64,000 nt of DNA from Mytilus trossulus (taxonomy: Eukaryota; Mollusca; Bivalvia; Mytilida; Mytilidae). The translations under genes were made by a program, and so were the position numbers. The notes beneath the pieces were generated by a model. The model ran no database searches, was not told the origin of the DNA, and worked only from the letters and a program-made list of their open reading frames with translations. How positions within the stretch are numbered: position 1 is the stretch's first letter; every line of letters starts with the position of its first letter. Below, one piece after another: positions 1 to 12,902 of the stretch. Location: positions 47,615,431 to 47,679,430 of the forward strand of contig NC_086381.1 of NCBI RefSeq assembly GCF_036588685.1, given 5' to 3'.

Positions 1-104
1 ATGCAGACCTATCAAAATAATTTCATTTTAAGATTCTCTCATTTCTAGATATGATTAAAGGTTTCCCTCAACAAAATTATTCATGTGTGAGCCTTGTATA
101 TATG

Positions 105-205
105 GTATGAGTTGTCTTAGTGTTGAAGGCCGTACGATTGTCTATAATTGCTTACATAAGGTCATTTGAACTTTGGTGGATATTGTCTCAATGGCATTCA
201 AACCT
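105..205 (-). repeat. SINE-like repeat, ATGATTGCCAATGAGACAAC family
   Basis: Reverse-strand copy: TTGAAGGCCGTACG...TTGTCTCAATGGCATTCA. The short ORFs here are derived from it. Confidence 0.55.
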
Positions 206-351
206 CTTCAGTGAGTCTTCTCCTTATCTTTATTATAATGTGTTACGTCACATGTATATTTGTCTACATACATTTTGTAAGACTCAGCAGTTGTGCTCAA
301 ATCAAAACCGTCAGAAGGCCAAAACAAATTCAAAGTGAAAGACCATTCGAA

Positions 352-358
352 CCCCCCC

Positions 359-389
<31 letters not shown>

Positions 390-390
390 A
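352..390 (+). repeat. Homopolymer C28-A11 tract
   Basis: 28 Cs followed directly by 11 As. Similar C/T or G tracts occur at 5886-5904, 16746-16768 and 37944-37961. Confidence 0.95.
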
Positions 391-485
391 TGAGGGAAAA
401 CCTTGATGTTTTCAATTTATAATAATCTTTATTGCAAAATTACACCCATGAGGGTCAAGCAATACAATCAAACAATAATTCTATA

Positions 486-545
486 CTGTACAATGCAATA
501 CAATGAAATACAATGTAATACAATGAAATACAAACTGATACAATA
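486..545 (+). repeat. Minisatellite of ATACAATGAA units
   Basis: Six or so 10-base units (ATACAATGAA/ATACAATGTA). Confidence 0.8.
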
Positions 546-1279
546 GTCACCATTTGATTCATAGTAAACTCACAGAAAATGAACACAATGTATAAAGTAA
601 AATTTAAAAATACTGAACTCAGAGGAAAATCAATTCGTAAAGTCCATAATCACAGGGCAAAATCAAATAACAAAGCACATAAAAAACGAATGGACAATAA
701 CTGTCATATTCCTGACTTCGTACAGGCATTTTTAAATATATTAAATGATGGATTAAATCTGGAATTATAGCGCTAGCCCTCTCACTTTGATGACAGTCTG
801 ATCAAATTTCGTTATATTTACAATGATGTGTAAACTAAACAGACACAATAAATAAAATAGTCAAAATATGGGATCATATCAGTGATATGTAATGCCAATA
901 TAAACTGGAAAAATACTGGACAGCTGATACTTTCAAGAACGAATGGTCAACAAGTAGTAGTTTATTTAGTAATTCAAACTCAGCAAAGAAACCCCGGACC
1001 AGTTTTTATTCATACTCAGCAAATATATCCGGCCTGATCTTTTATCTAAAAAGGACGGTCTTATCAGTTAGGCACGATTTTAAACATTAGGAATACGAAA
1101 TTATATACGTTTTTGCGAAGCATTTAAAACCGACAGCTCTTTCAAATATCGAACAGAATATTTTCGTTCGAAAACAATGCATTACCTTCGTCATTATATC
1201 TCAAACATACTGATCAGAATAAAACAAGCAAATGTTATATACAAATAAACCTATCATAGATACCAGGATTGAAATTTTA

Positions 1280-1392
1280 CATTACACCAGACGCGCGTTT
1301 CGTCTACAAAAGACTCATCAGTGAAGCTCGAATAAAAAAATGTTAAAAAGGGCAAATAAGTACAAAGTTGAAGATAATTGAGAACCAAAAAT
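1280..1392 (+). repeat. Dispersed repeat just upstream of the copy A catalytic exon
   Basis: ACCAGACGCGCGTTTCGTCT...GACTCATCAGTGAAGCTCG is a common mussel repeat (recognised from memory). It ends about 30 bases before the splice acceptor. Confidence 0.6.
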
Positions 1393-1425
1393 GCCTGACA
1401 GTTTTGCCGTTTCTTTTATTTTTAG

Positions 1426-2084
1426 ATAATGACATAACAGCAAAAGATCTAGGAAGAAGAATTCGGGTATTATGTTGGGTAATGACAAGTCCTCGGAACC
1501 TACACAAAAAAGCCCTTCATGTAAAAAATACATGGGGAAAAAGATGTAATATATTACTTTTTATGAGCTCAGTGTCAAATTTAACTTTCCCAGCCATTGG
1601 TCTGAATGTTTCAGAAGGTAGAGAACATCTCGCTGAGAAGACAATTCTTGCATTTAAATACGTATATGAACATTACAGGGATAAAGCAGATTGGTTTATG
1701 AAAGCGGATGATGACACTTACGTTATTCTGGAAAATTTAAGATATTTTCTAAAAGACTATAACACAAGTGATCCTGTTTATTTCGGTAAACATTTTACCA
1801 ATTACAATAAACAGGAATATATGAGTGGTGGGGCGGGATATGTTTTAAGTAAGGAAGCATTAACAAGATATTTTATGAAAGGAAATGATTCTACAGTATG
1901 CAAGCAACATGGACCGACAGAAGATGTCACTATGGGTGAATGTATGGAAAAAGTTGGTGTTAAGATTGGCAACTCTACTGATGCACTAGGTCGAAGTAGA
2001 TTCCACTGTTTTATCCCAGAATATCATTTGAAAGGAAATTATCCAAAATGGTATTACAGTTTTTCTGTGAATGACCCTCAAAAG
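1426..2084 (+). CDS. Catalytic exon of C1GALT1-like copy A
   Basis: 659 bases, phase 1 in and phase 0 out. It carries the whole nucleotide-sugar and acceptor-binding core: KNTWGKRC, the ADDDTYV metal site, GGAGYVLSKEAL and EDVTMGECM. The size and both phases match the corresponding exon of copy B (653 bases), which supports the boundaries. Confidence 0.87.
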
Positions 2085-2954
2085 GTAATATATCTTAAAA
2101 GAGAGGCACAAAATAATGAAACACAAAACAGAATAAACCTAGGGGTATAAGTTGCATGCTGCGGGAGGGTAAATATTGCTCATGTTGCTGATATGAATAT
2201 ATAATTAAATGTGACAATAATTATTAGAATCATATGCAAAACAGTGTGGTCCTGGCCATTGATTGACGACCTAAATTATCCCATTGACTTGGACAGATTA
2301 GGTGAACGTTTGTCTGTAACGACCATTGCTCACTTCTTACTTATTATAGAATTTAAACTGTGGGGTCACCAAAGGTTCTTAACGCCTTTAATAATAAAAT
2401 AATTCGAAAAATTATTCAGGAATAACCTTTATGTTTTGATTTATATTATTGATATAAATCAACTCATCGTATTATTCCGGATTCGTTTTTCGAATTGCTT
2501 TATTTAGGTGTTGAGAACCTTTGGTGACCCCACAGATTCAGTGTCTTTAACAAGTACATAGTGAGCAGTGATTGTTACCTACAGACGTTCACCTAATCTG
2601 TCCCAGTCAATGGGATAATTTAGGTCGTCAATCAATGGCCAGGACCACACTGTTTTGAATACGATTCTATTTTCTTATTTATCATAGAAGCTATGGACGT
2701 TAAAGACATCTTATATTGCAATGCACACTGTCTTTTCGAATTTCGTTATCAGTTTAGTTTGCTAACGAACTGCTTTTTCCAAAACGTAGAATATGAGTTA
2801 CACACGAATTCTTGAAATACCTGTAGCTTAGTCCATAGACTTTCTTGTTACATGTAAGTGACGCTTTTTTATACGCCCGTCAAAATTTTGACGGGACGTA
2901 TTATGGTATACAAATGTCCGGTGTCCGTCCGTCCGTCCGTCCGTCCGTCCGTCC

Positions 2955-3004
<50 letters not shown>

Positions 3005-6000
3005 CTTATCTAAATTTCATGATACTTAATAAAGTTGTTTATAATGATGGTCAAATGATCTGTATACTTTTTGGTGAAAATAAAATAAAAACGTTTTGAG
3101 TTACAGCACTTTGTAACTAAAACAGGGGTGTGTTTTTTTTTCACATGTCGCACTGTATCTCAAAAACGATTCTTGATTATGGCTTAAAACTTTAAACACT
3201 TCTTAGTTATATTAATCTTAATATCTGTATACTTTTTGGTGATAATTCAAAATTTTATTTCTGAGTTATGGAGTATTTTGTAAAAAAGGGGGAGGTTTTT
3301 TTTACATGTCGTAACATATCTCAAAAACGATTTATGATTATTGCTTAAAACTTTACACATGTCTTTGTTATATTAATCTAAAGATCTGTATACTTTTTCG
3401 TGATGATTCAAAATTTTATTTTTGAGTTATTGAGTATTTTGTAAAAAAGGGGGAGAGGTTTTTTTACATGTTGTGCCGTATCTCAAAAATAATTTATGAG
3501 TATTGCTTAAAACTTTACACACTGTTTTGTTATATCATCTAAAGATCTGCATACTTTTTGGTTTTGATTTAAAATTTTATTTTAGTGATATTTAGTTTTT
3601 TGTAAAAAAAAAAAAAAACAGGGTTGGGGGTTTCACATGTACCGCCGTGTCTCAAAAACAATATATAGTTATTGCTTAAAACTTTCTCAGAAACTATTTA
3701 TGATTATTGCATAAAACTTCCACACAAGACGTCGGGCGTATCATGCGCTCATTGTGCAGCAGTTTATTACCTTTTGATGTCTATTTGTTTGCCAAGACAT
3801 GCACTTTGTAATATTAAATGCTTGGTGTCTTCAGTTGTTTTGTTTTTTTTGTTTTTTTGTTTTGGTATTTGACAGATTCCGTTGCTGACCTTGATCGATT
3901 ATGGTTCAGATATGATCATTTCTTTTCAATCGGATATGATTCAGACTAGTGTCGAGTATGATTTATATTATTTTAAGTTAATTTAGCTGGTCAAAATAAA
4001 CTTTGAAACTACTAATCAGACATTGAGAAAAGGCCTTTTTATATCAGCGTTGACCCCGTCAGTTTATAGTTTACTTTATGGTGAAATTCGATATTTTACT
4101 GGATTTAAGTTTAAGATATTTATTTCAGGCGTTATTCAATTGATATTATTTTTATTAAAAATAGGCATACTAGTATCATGTATCCTCATTGTTTTAGATA
4201 AGGGTTTTTTGGTAACTAATTGATTTAAACCCGTAACTTCATTTTGGTTATATAATAGAGAAACCAAGTAATTAAGCACGATTTTTAAAAGCGAAATACC
4301 GACTGTGTCTACAATGTACCATTGGGAACAGTATGCATATTCGCCTGTACATGCATAATCAATAGAGACATACACTCTGCAACATGAGCAATCAAAACAC
4401 ATATAGAAAACAATACGGATCATTTCTGATCTAATACATAATAAAACGCTCCTGTATGACAGCATTGTTCTCAGCTTAGAAAAAATTACGTATGCAGTTT
4501 AAGTTCAACAATTTTGAGATGATACAAACCTATTTGGCCTTTAGCATTGTTTTTATTGTTATGATATCATTTTGAGCGAGCCGTATTGACAACGTCCTTG
4601 AGACGCACATCGCCACCGGTACATACATATATAGGAAAAATCTGACAAAATGAAACAAACTATTTAATTGCAATTATTTCTCTTCTTCTTTTGATAGGGT
4701 GACGGATTATTATAAGGGATGATACCTTAATCCGAACCCTTTGTATTTATATATATACCGTATTACGTCACTAGCACACTATGTAACGAATTTATCTTAA
4801 CGACTATCTTAACGTGTAAAATTTAGACTAGTGACCTATCAAAATGAGCAAGTCTGCAATACAGTTAGCATTAACATGATGCCAACAATGACAACTTATC
4901 ATATTTAAATGTGTTTTCTAAAAAAAATTCACTTTATCATCACTTTCTTCGTCTGTTGAAACCTTTAAGATTTTTTCTCAGTACTGTTTTGTTTTTCTAA
5001 AGGGACGGAACACCACTACTAACGGTGTATGAAATAAGCCCCGCCTCCTTATTACCTTATATGGAATATAAAGGGACGTAACTCCACTACAGTAAGTAAC
5101 TAACCGTGTATGGAATAAGCCCGGCCCTCCTCTCAACTAACCTAATATTGAATATACCCGGTTTCCACGCGGACGCTTTTAACCAATCATATTCCTAGAA
5201 ATGTATAGGAGGTAAGATAATATAGGTTACAAGTAATATTCCTGTTTGTATTATAATAGCCATATAATTGACGCAAACCTTTTTTTTGTTTTATGAGTTG
5301 TAGTTTCAATTTCTGTAATGATATACAAAACAAAACAAGTACTATATATACCATGGTTTTTACGAGTTAACATATTTAAACAAACGAATCCGAAGGATGA
5401 GCTTGTTTAAATATGTTAATGAGTAAGACACATGGTATATAAAATTTGTAACATAAATAAAATGATTGACAGCTTCAAGACCTTCAACTAAAATTGGAAA
5501 TTGATCACGTTACAGTTTAATCCAATGAAATGGAAGCTCGCGCAAGTTACTTTTGCGCTTCGTGTATGATCGCCTGTTTATTTCATGTAATAGAACCCCG
5601 GAATTTGCAGAAAGTAAAGAAAATGTTGTTTTTTTTAGTTTTGCACCCTGTGTATGATTGTATGCGCAGGTATAATTTCATAATGTCAACAGACTGATCG
5701 AGGTAAACAAAAATTTCGGATTCCAGCGACAAGGATTTAATAATTATTCTAATGACGGTAAGATTTTTTTTTCAATGTATCATACACAGGGGCAGATCCA
5801 GCCATTTTAAAAAGGGAAGTCCTAACTCAGGACAAAGAAGGGGATGGTTCCTATTACATGTCCCCATTCAACCCCAACCCCCGGACCCCCCCCCCCCCCT
5901 TTTTGGATCCTTGCCTGATACAAATTAGTCATATTTTACATAATTTTCATTTAGTTGAAAATGATTTTCTTCCGTTTCTTTATTAATTCGATTATAAGAT

Positions 6001-7175
6001 TATTTATTAACACACAATTTTAATGATAAAACAATGTATTTAAACAGTGGCGGGTCGAGGAGGCGTAGATAGTGAACGTCCCCCTAATTGATTGCCAAAA
6101 AAATAATCATGTTTTTTCACAAATATTTGTAGCCGATATTTATTCCTTTTTCTATGGAGACCCGCTTTTAAATCGAAATTTGAAAGGAAATGATAGTTTT
6201 ACATTTTATATTTTTCAAAACTGAAAGAAGAAACATTTAGTAATTGTTTCCAAAATTAAGGGAGTTCGTAACAATCCTATATAGTTTTAAAAAGGTTTCT
6301 TAAAATGTGGTACACATAATTTATTGCTTTTTCTTATAGAATGAAAACAAATGATAATCTTGACCTTTTAGAACGTTTTACAGTTTCCTAAATATTTTAG
6401 AGGCGGATACATTTAAAAAAAAAAAGGTGGAGCTTCAACCATGTAATAACATGAACATGAATATGTTATACCATGGCTGAAGCTCCGCCTTTTTCCTTTG
6501 GATTCTAGTTGAGTTGCATATTTAATTTGCAAAGGATGGTACAACATCAATTTGCATATAATATACCATAGTTTTCCCTCACCATACTTTTTAAGCTAAT
6601 TATTTCATATAAACATCAAAGGAAAAAATCCAATTTATGTTACAACAACTTAAATCCTCCATGCTAGAAGTAAACAACTTATAATTCTGAAAACGTATTA
6701 TATCAATTAGAAGCGGATACTGTTCATACTATAAATATATAATGTTCTTCCTTTTGACATATCCAATAAAAGGTCCAGAGAAACACACAATAGATCATAG
6801 TATATGTTTGTATTAATAAAAAAAGACTTATTTCAGGTACTTTTGAGTTGACATTAAAAGTTTATTTATTAATTCAAAATCAATCTTGTAATGTATGTTT
6901 AATCTATTTTTAAGTATATCATGTTTGAAAATTATTTTGTAATCATCCTGCGTATTTTGAAAGCCGTAATTTGCTTCATGTAAATAAATATTTGTTTGTT
7001 TGTTTGTTTGTGTATGTATATATTTATTTTTCAGGGTACAGAGAGTGTGAGTGACTATGCAATAACTTTTCACTATATCTCACCAGAGCAAATGTATGTC
7101 ATGGATTATTTTATCTACCATCTAAGACCTTATGGTATATATTTTGACGAGCAGCAACTGAATGAAAATAGATAA
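1426..7175 (+). CDS. C1GALT1-like core-1 beta-1,3-galactosyltransferase, copy A (5' partial)
   Basis: Glycosyltransferase family 31 enzyme expected to transfer galactose from UDP-Gal to O-linked GalNAc (core 1, T antigen) in the Golgi lumen. Seen: exon 1426-2084 joins exon 7035-7175 in phase 0 (donor GTAATA at 2085, acceptor TTTTTCAG ending 7034). The product has family landmarks in order: RVLCWVMT, HVKNTWGKRC, FPAIGL, WFMKADDDTYV (DxD-type metal/UDP-sugar site), SGGAGYVLSKEAL, EDVTMGECM and YHLRPYG near the end. The first exon begins in phase 1 after a TTTCTTTTATTTTTAG acceptor, so the membrane-anchor exon must lie further 5'; nothing like it is seen in 1-1425, so it is probably outside the window. 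The upstream in-frame ATG at 1368 lies in a repeat and is not the start. The 4950-base intron is full of repeats. Paralog of the copy at 25912-31681. Confidence 0.88.
2225..2669. mobile_element. Long palindromic MITE in the intron of copy A
   Basis: Two inverted arms of about 150 bases (2225-2380 and 2510-2669) sharing GTGTGGTCCTGGCCATTGAT, ATTATCCCATTGACTTGG-type and GTGGGGTCACCAAAGGTTCT blocks, around an AT-rich loop. Confidence 0.8.
2865..3765 (+). mobile_element. GTCC-microsatellite element with tandem 170-bp units
   Basis: Begins TATACGCCCGTC with palindrome CCCGTCAAAATTTTGACGGG (2876-2895), then a GTCC/GTCT microsatellite (2924-3006), then about four degenerate units of roughly 170 bases, and ends near GTCGGGCGTATC (3730), which inverts the start. 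Confidence 0.7.
5367..5419. repeat. Perfect 17-bp inverted repeat
   Basis: TTAACATATTTAAACAA at 5367-5383 and its inverse at 5403-5419, inside a weaker ATACCATG/CATGGTAT pair. Intronic. Confidence 0.75.
6414..6500. repeat. Hairpin-forming repeat
   Basis: AAAAAGGTGGAGCTTCAACCATG pairs with CATGGCTGAAGCTCCGCCTTTTT across a short loop; intronic. Arms lie at 6420-6442 and 6472-6496. Confidence 0.65.
7035..7175 (+). CDS. C-terminal exon of C1GALT1-like copy A
   Basis: 46 codons plus TAA. It reads SDYAITFHY followed by MYVMDYFIYHLRPYG, equivalent to the SDLAVSFHY...YLVYHLRPYG end of animal C1GALT1. The paired cysteines that precede SDLAVSFHY in vertebrates are replaced by GTESV here. It is too short to stand out as an ORF; it was found by homology and the TTTTTCAG acceptor. 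Confidence 0.85.
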   Translation, partial: GTESVSDYAITFHYISPEQMYVMDYFIYHLRPYGIYFDEQQLNENR

Positions 7176-7718
7176 TTTGAAAATAACAAGAACATAAAAT
7201 GTTTTATGCTATAGGTGCAAGCCAAAATATTTTAGGGGGTACAGAGACTATTGTGTATAACAAATTCAGTTAATATGTGAAGTTATTTATTGTTCTTTAA
7301 AATAGTGTCCCCATGATTATATTTCGATCATTATTATGTAATATTAATACGTGATGTATCAATCTATGAAGAAATGTCCGAGAGAATGACCAGATTCCAA
7401 ATGAAATTTTTTCTATGTGTCAATATATTTCATTGATTTAGTGACGATGGTGACTATAGTTAGAGCGATGTTATGTAACTTTATATTTTGTTTTTATAAA
7501 GTGGGAAAATATTTTATAGATAGTATCATGACAATTTGTATCTCTAAAGAAAGATTATAAACAAATAAGATTTTTTACAAGTATACAGTTACAGTATTTT
7601 ATAGTGTTGGTAATAACAAATATATATATGTATTATAAGTGATACTTTTACAATTTTTTAAGTAGGTTATAATAGAAGATATGTGTCTGATACTAGTATA
7701 TATCAAAAACATCTAAAA

Positions 7719-7818
7719 CAGAAGGTGTGGTATGATTGCCAATGAGACAACTCTCCACAAGAGACCAAATGACACAGAAATTAACAACAGTTTCTAAAAT
7801 AGATTACTATACGGCCTT
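7719..7818 (+). repeat. SINE-like repeat, ATGATTGCCAATGAGACAAC family
   Basis: GGTGTGGTATGATTGCC, AATGAGACAACTCTCCACAA and ATGACACAGAAATTAACAAC in order. Confidence 0.65.
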
Positions 7819-10104
7819 GATGTCTTTTAAAAAATGATATATATTAAGTATTTTCAGTTAAAATATAAAAAAACTGCGTGATTCATGCAGTTAATCATGC
7901 AATTGTTCTGTATATATGAGAATTATTAGATGCACTATTTCACAAGTATACGGCCACGTTCTTGTAGGGAGAAGTACTCTTACAACTTCGTAAAATAGGA
8001 TTCTTCAGGGAAGACAAATGTATTTATCATGTTTATAGAAAAAAGTCAAAGTGGAATATTGTTAGGAACAGTATTCCATTTTGAAATAATTTCCTGAAGA
8101 ACTTGATATTTGACAGAGAAAAACACTATTGCAGAATAGAATATTGTTCTGGGCTGTATTCCAAAACCTTTTTACTCAACATCAATAAAGAATGAAACAA
8201 GTTATCATGATTTTTGTTTCAAAGTATTGTACAGTCAATTTAATCTAGATCTCCATTGGTAACAACTTTGTTTCAGTTTGTTCACAGCAAGTTGTGAACC
8301 ATTATGTAATGGTGTTACATGTAGTATAGACATCACCAGTAAAGGTACATTGTAAGACTACTCATTGCTGTTTCGTCTAAAGACACTGGATCACACATCT
8401 CGTAAAAAAACGAAATGATATCATTAATAAAATATTCAAAAAATAAGGGGTCAAACTATAGAATTGTGTGACTCATATATTTATTTTTTTAAATGTTAGA
8501 GTTTTGAGAATCAAATATTTTACTGGAGATTCACTAATATATATCTACTGACGCAGTGCAGGCGGTGTTTTCTCGAATCTAATAGCATGAGTTGATCCCG
8601 GGGAGGGAATAACAAACAAATCTTCTGCATTATCATTGTTGTGCTTATATTAAGAGTATTTATATTTATATATCTAACATTTTGAATCTGCAAATTTTTG
8701 TTCTTCCACTAGCCGGGATTCAAACTATTATGTCTGGATATCGCCGAGACAATATTGGCTGCACTGTGACCATCGCTCTAGATTACGTATGTCTCCGATT
8801 GTGTTTTTTTTCCGACACCACCCCTCATTAATTTGCATGTACAAGACACAACCAGCATGCCAAACTTTAATAGTACTATGTACTAGATTGCTTTATGGTT
8901 ATAATAAATAAATGCGTAAAAAACTATACTGACTTTTCTTTTCCTAACAAGTTTTCGGAAACAGCAAGCAAGGAGTCATTAGTAACGTGCACATTTTAGA
9001 TTATACATTATTGCAAAATCTCGGTTGGGAATGGCGACTTTCACTGTAGCAAACACACATACATGATATTATCCATTGCTACATACATGTATAACATTAA
9101 CAAGATGTGATGAGACAACTCTCTACATGATACCAAATGCCAAAGAACTAAACAATTTTAGGTTGTCACCGTACAGCCGTCAGCATTCATTTATTACTGT
9201 TTTTAATGGCACATGTATATACATGTGCATGTATAACTGAGAATTAATAATTAGTAAAAAGTTTAATGAGGTGATTTTTATTAAACATGCACTATGTATT
9301 ACAAGTGAAGAAGTGAAGAAGTACATTGTACAAATAAAAAATGAGACTGATGTCAAAGATAAGAAATGTAATAACATACCATGGTTTATCTTGTTGTTCG
9401 GTGTGAGTCAAGACTAAGTGTTGAAGACAGTTCTTTGATCTGTAATGGCTAACATTTATAACTTGTGACTTGGATGGAGAGTTGTCTCATTGGCACTCAC
9501 ACCACATCGTCTTATATCTATCTACTAATAATGTTAAATTTCCCTTAATGCAAAGACGACGAAATCAGACATGCAAGTGTGTTTCTGTTTTAGAAATAAA
9601 TACAACCGCTTGGAAGGACAAAAAATCTAAAGTAGTCCATATGAACGGAGACATATTGGTTTTGTACAGATAATGAGTTATGGTCTTTAAAGTCTGGCGT
9701 AAATTAAAAAAAAATAAAGTCCAGCGCCGAGGATGTACATTCAGCGCTGGAGTTGAATACTAAGCGCTGACGATATATAAATGACTGTACAGTGTAATAA
9801 ATCTTACTTTACCAGGAACGCCAAAACCGAAATATATTGCAAACTCTATATAAATATAAAATAAAAACAAAATATCTGCAAACTGAAGGAATTTTGTTAG
9901 AACAACATTGACCAACCACTGAATAGCGAAATTGAGTGGTAAACTTATGAGAGTTTGCTTCTTATTTTTCTAAATACAGTCAAACCTATTTTATATTAAG
10001 AGACTACTTATGGGAGAGTAAAAATGTGGTCTCTTAAAACAAGTGGTCTTTTACAGTGTACGTCCATTATCACTGAACTAGACGACTAAGTATACATATT
10101 TATT

Positions 10105-10243
10105 TAGGGGCCAGCTGAAGGACGCCTCCGGGTGCGGGAGTTTCTCGCTACATTGAAGACCCATTGGTGGCCTTCGGCTGTTGTCTGCTCTATGTTCAGG
10201 TTGGTGTCGCTTTGACACATTCCCCTTTATCATTTTCAATATT
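10105..10243 (-). repeat. SINE-like repeat, GGAAATGGGGAATGTG family
   Basis: GGGGCCAGCTGAAGGACGCC, GGTGCGGGAGTTTCTCGCTA and CTTTGACACATTCCCC in reverse orientation. Confidence 0.6.
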
Positions 10244-10565
10244 ATCTTAATACAGGTTTAATTTATATGAAATATAGTACAAAGTGATCTAACATTGGTG
10301 GTCTTTTAACACAGGTGTTTGCTTAATACAGGTGGTCTTTTAAGCAGGTTCGACTGTATTATCTATATTGAATATACAGGGATTTTTTTTTAGAAATGAC
10401 TGCTGAGCTGAATATATTTTTTGGACTAATGGTCTACAAGGAGAGATTAATTATCAACAATTTCCTTTCAATTGGGTTTTTCTTACATGGTCATTACATT
10501 ATTAAATGATAGACACAATGGTTACCAATAAGACACATCTACTTCATATATATGTGAATGTTAAA

Positions 10566-10670
10566 ATAAAGACGTAGTATGATTGTCGATGAGACACATC
10601 TCTCTTCCCAGAAACCATCTGACATAGAAGTAAAAAACTATGGGTCACCAAACGGACTTCACCGATGAGT
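10566..10670 (+). repeat. SINE-like repeat, same family, diverged
   Basis: ACGTAGTATGATTGTCGATG then GAGACACATCTCTC and a GACATAGAAGT block. Confidence 0.5.
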
Positions 10671-11054
10671 AAACCTAATACCGCATATAAGCTTAACAAT
10701 GTCACGAAACGAGTCTTAATACAATATTCCTTAACTTGTATTTAGCATTTCTTCATATTTCCATACAGTCAAACATAAACAATATGTCTTCCAAAAGAAT
10801 TTTAGGATTTTTGCTCATATCATCGAATTTTGCATACTGTAAATATGGTTATTAAATTCAGAGGATTCAGATATATCTGGGGAATTTAAAATTGGGCAAT
10901 ATGATTGACAATAAGCTGTCATGTTGATAGCACTTTACAGTTTACATTTGAAGCATTGATCTATGAAAGGTGGTAGAGGTCGGAAGACATTTTCGAATGG
11001 CACAATAGCAGTTGATTTGCCCTGTTTTTACATACTAATTACCACGTACTGATT

Positions 11055-12902
11055 TTTATACGACCGCAAAATTTGAAAAATATTTCGTCGTATATTGCTA
11101 CATGTATCACGTTGGCGTCCTCGTCTGCGTCGTCGTCGTCCGAATACTTTTAGTTTTCGCACTCTAACTTTAGTAAAAGTGAATAAAAATCTATGAAATT
11201 TTAATACAAGGTTTATGATCACAAAAGGAAGGTTGGGATTGATTTTGGGAGTTTTAATTCCAATATTTAAGGAATTAGGGGCCAAAAAGGGTCAAAATAA
11301 GCATGTTCTTGTTTTTCGCACAGTAACTTTAGTTTAAGTAAAAAGAAATCTATTAAATTTTGACACAAGGTTTATGACCACAAAATAAAGTTTGGGATTG
11401 ATTTTGGGAGTTTTGGTCCTAACAGTTTAGGAATTAGGGGCCAAAAAGGGGTCCAAAAAACATTTTTCTTGGTTTTCGCACCATAACTTTAGTATAAGTA
11501 AATAGAAATCTATGAAATTTAAACACAAGGTTTATGATCATAAAAGAAAGGTTTGTATAGATTTTGGAAGTTTTGGTTCTAACAGTTTAGGAATTAGGGG
11601 CCAAAGGGGTCGAAAATTAAACTTTGTTTGATTTCATAAAACATTGAATAATTGGGGTTCTTTGATACATGTATGCCGAATCTAACTATGTATTTAGATT
11701 CTTAATTTTTGGTCCCGTTTTCAAATTGGTCTACATTAAGGTCCAAAGGGTCCAAAATTAAACTTAGTTTGATTTTGTCAAAAATTGAATCCATGGGGTT
11801 CTTTGATACGCTGAATCTAAAAATGTCATTGGCCCAGTTTTCAAGTTGGTCCAAATTGGGGTCCAAAATCAAACTTTGTTTGGTTTCATCAAAAATTGAA
11901 TAAATGGGGTTCTTTGATATGCCAAATCTAACTGTGTATGTACATTCTTAATTTTTGGTCCTGTTTTCAAATTGGTCTTCATTAAAGTCCTAGGGTACAA
12001 AATTAAACTTAGTTTGATTTTAACAAAAATTGAATTATTGGGGTTCTTTGATATGCTGAATCCAAACATGTACTTAGATTTATGATTATGTGCCCAGTTT
12101 TCAAGTTGGTCCTAATTAGGATCTAAAATTAGTATATTAAGTATTGTGCAATAGCAAGATATTTTCAATTGGACAGTACTCAGCAATAACAAGAAATCTT
12201 CAATTGCACAGTATTGTACAATAGTAAGAAATTTTCAATCGCACAGTATGGCGCAATAGCAAGTAGTTTCAATTGCACAGTATTGCGCAATAGCAAGAAA
12301 TATCTAATTGCACAATATTGTGCAATAGCAATTATAATTTCAATTGGAGTTATCTTTCTTTGTCCAGAATAGGTAGTTGAATCAACTTAAATCATTCTGT
12401 TATACAATATACAATGTATATTCACTTTTACTTCTAGCTGATAAATTAAAACAATCTTTACCATTCAGTGATAACAAGCACTTTTTTACATTTCAATAGT
12501 TTATGATGTATTTTAATGAGTAATTATTGTTGCAAACTCCATTAGAAATTTGAATTGAAATCAGTTTTGGAATAAAGGATAGGGGGATGTGAAAAAGAAA
12601 ATTGGGGGAGGGTTCAATTTTTCTCATTTGAAATTTCATAAATAAAAAAAAAAATTCTTCAAACATTTTTTGAGAGGATTAATATTCAACAGCATAGTGA
12701 ATTGCACAAAGGCAAAACAAAAATTTTAAGTTCATTAGACCACATTCATTATGTGTCAGAAACCTATGCTGTGTCAACTATTTAATCACAATTCAAATTT
12801 AGAGCTGAATCCAGCTTGAATGTTGTGTCCATACTTGCCCCAACCGTTCAGGGTTCAACCTCTGCGGTCGTATAAAGCTGCGCCCTGCGGAGCATCTGGT
12901 TT
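11055..12902 (+). mobile_element. Tandem-repeat-filled element, TTTATACGACCGCA ends, copy 1
   Basis: Left end TTTATACGACCGCA (11055-11068) and right inverted copy (12863-12876) followed by a GC-rich tail to about 12902. Inside are three classes of direct repeats: approximately 170-base units (11140-11600), approximately 180-base units (11600-12130) and 34-base units with TATTGTGCAATAGCAAG (12140-12330). Confidence 0.8.

Larger units (their letters stand above)
2085..7034 (+). other. Intron of C1GALT1-like copy A
   Basis: GTAATA...TTTTCAG, 4950 bases. Beyond the listed repeats (2225, 2865, 5367, 6414) it holds GCAGATCCAGCC/GGATCC-type repeat fragments (5790-5915, 6045-6125). No other coding sequence seen. 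Confidence 0.8.
7176..11054. other. Intergenic, repeats only
   Basis: SINE-like fragments at 7719, 9106-9182, about 9465-9520 and 10105; the rest is AT-rich with no supported gene. ORF 9470-9673 starts inside a repeat fragment. Confidence 0.7.

Noticed and set aside
1318..1533. 71-codon minus-strand ORF
   Set aside because: Antisense to a dispersed repeat and the copy A catalytic exon.
6828..7073. 81-codon minus-strand ORF
   Set aside because: Opposite the C-terminal exon of C1GALT1-like copy A and its intron; TTTG repeats dominate it.
11028..11285. Minus-strand ORF with an Arg-rich stretch
   Set aside because: The Arg run is the translated GTC microsatellite of the 11055-12902 element.
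12140..12330. Regular short repeats resembling a CRISPR array
   Set aside because: The 34-base repeats are contiguous and degenerate with no unique spacers, and the genome is eukaryotic.
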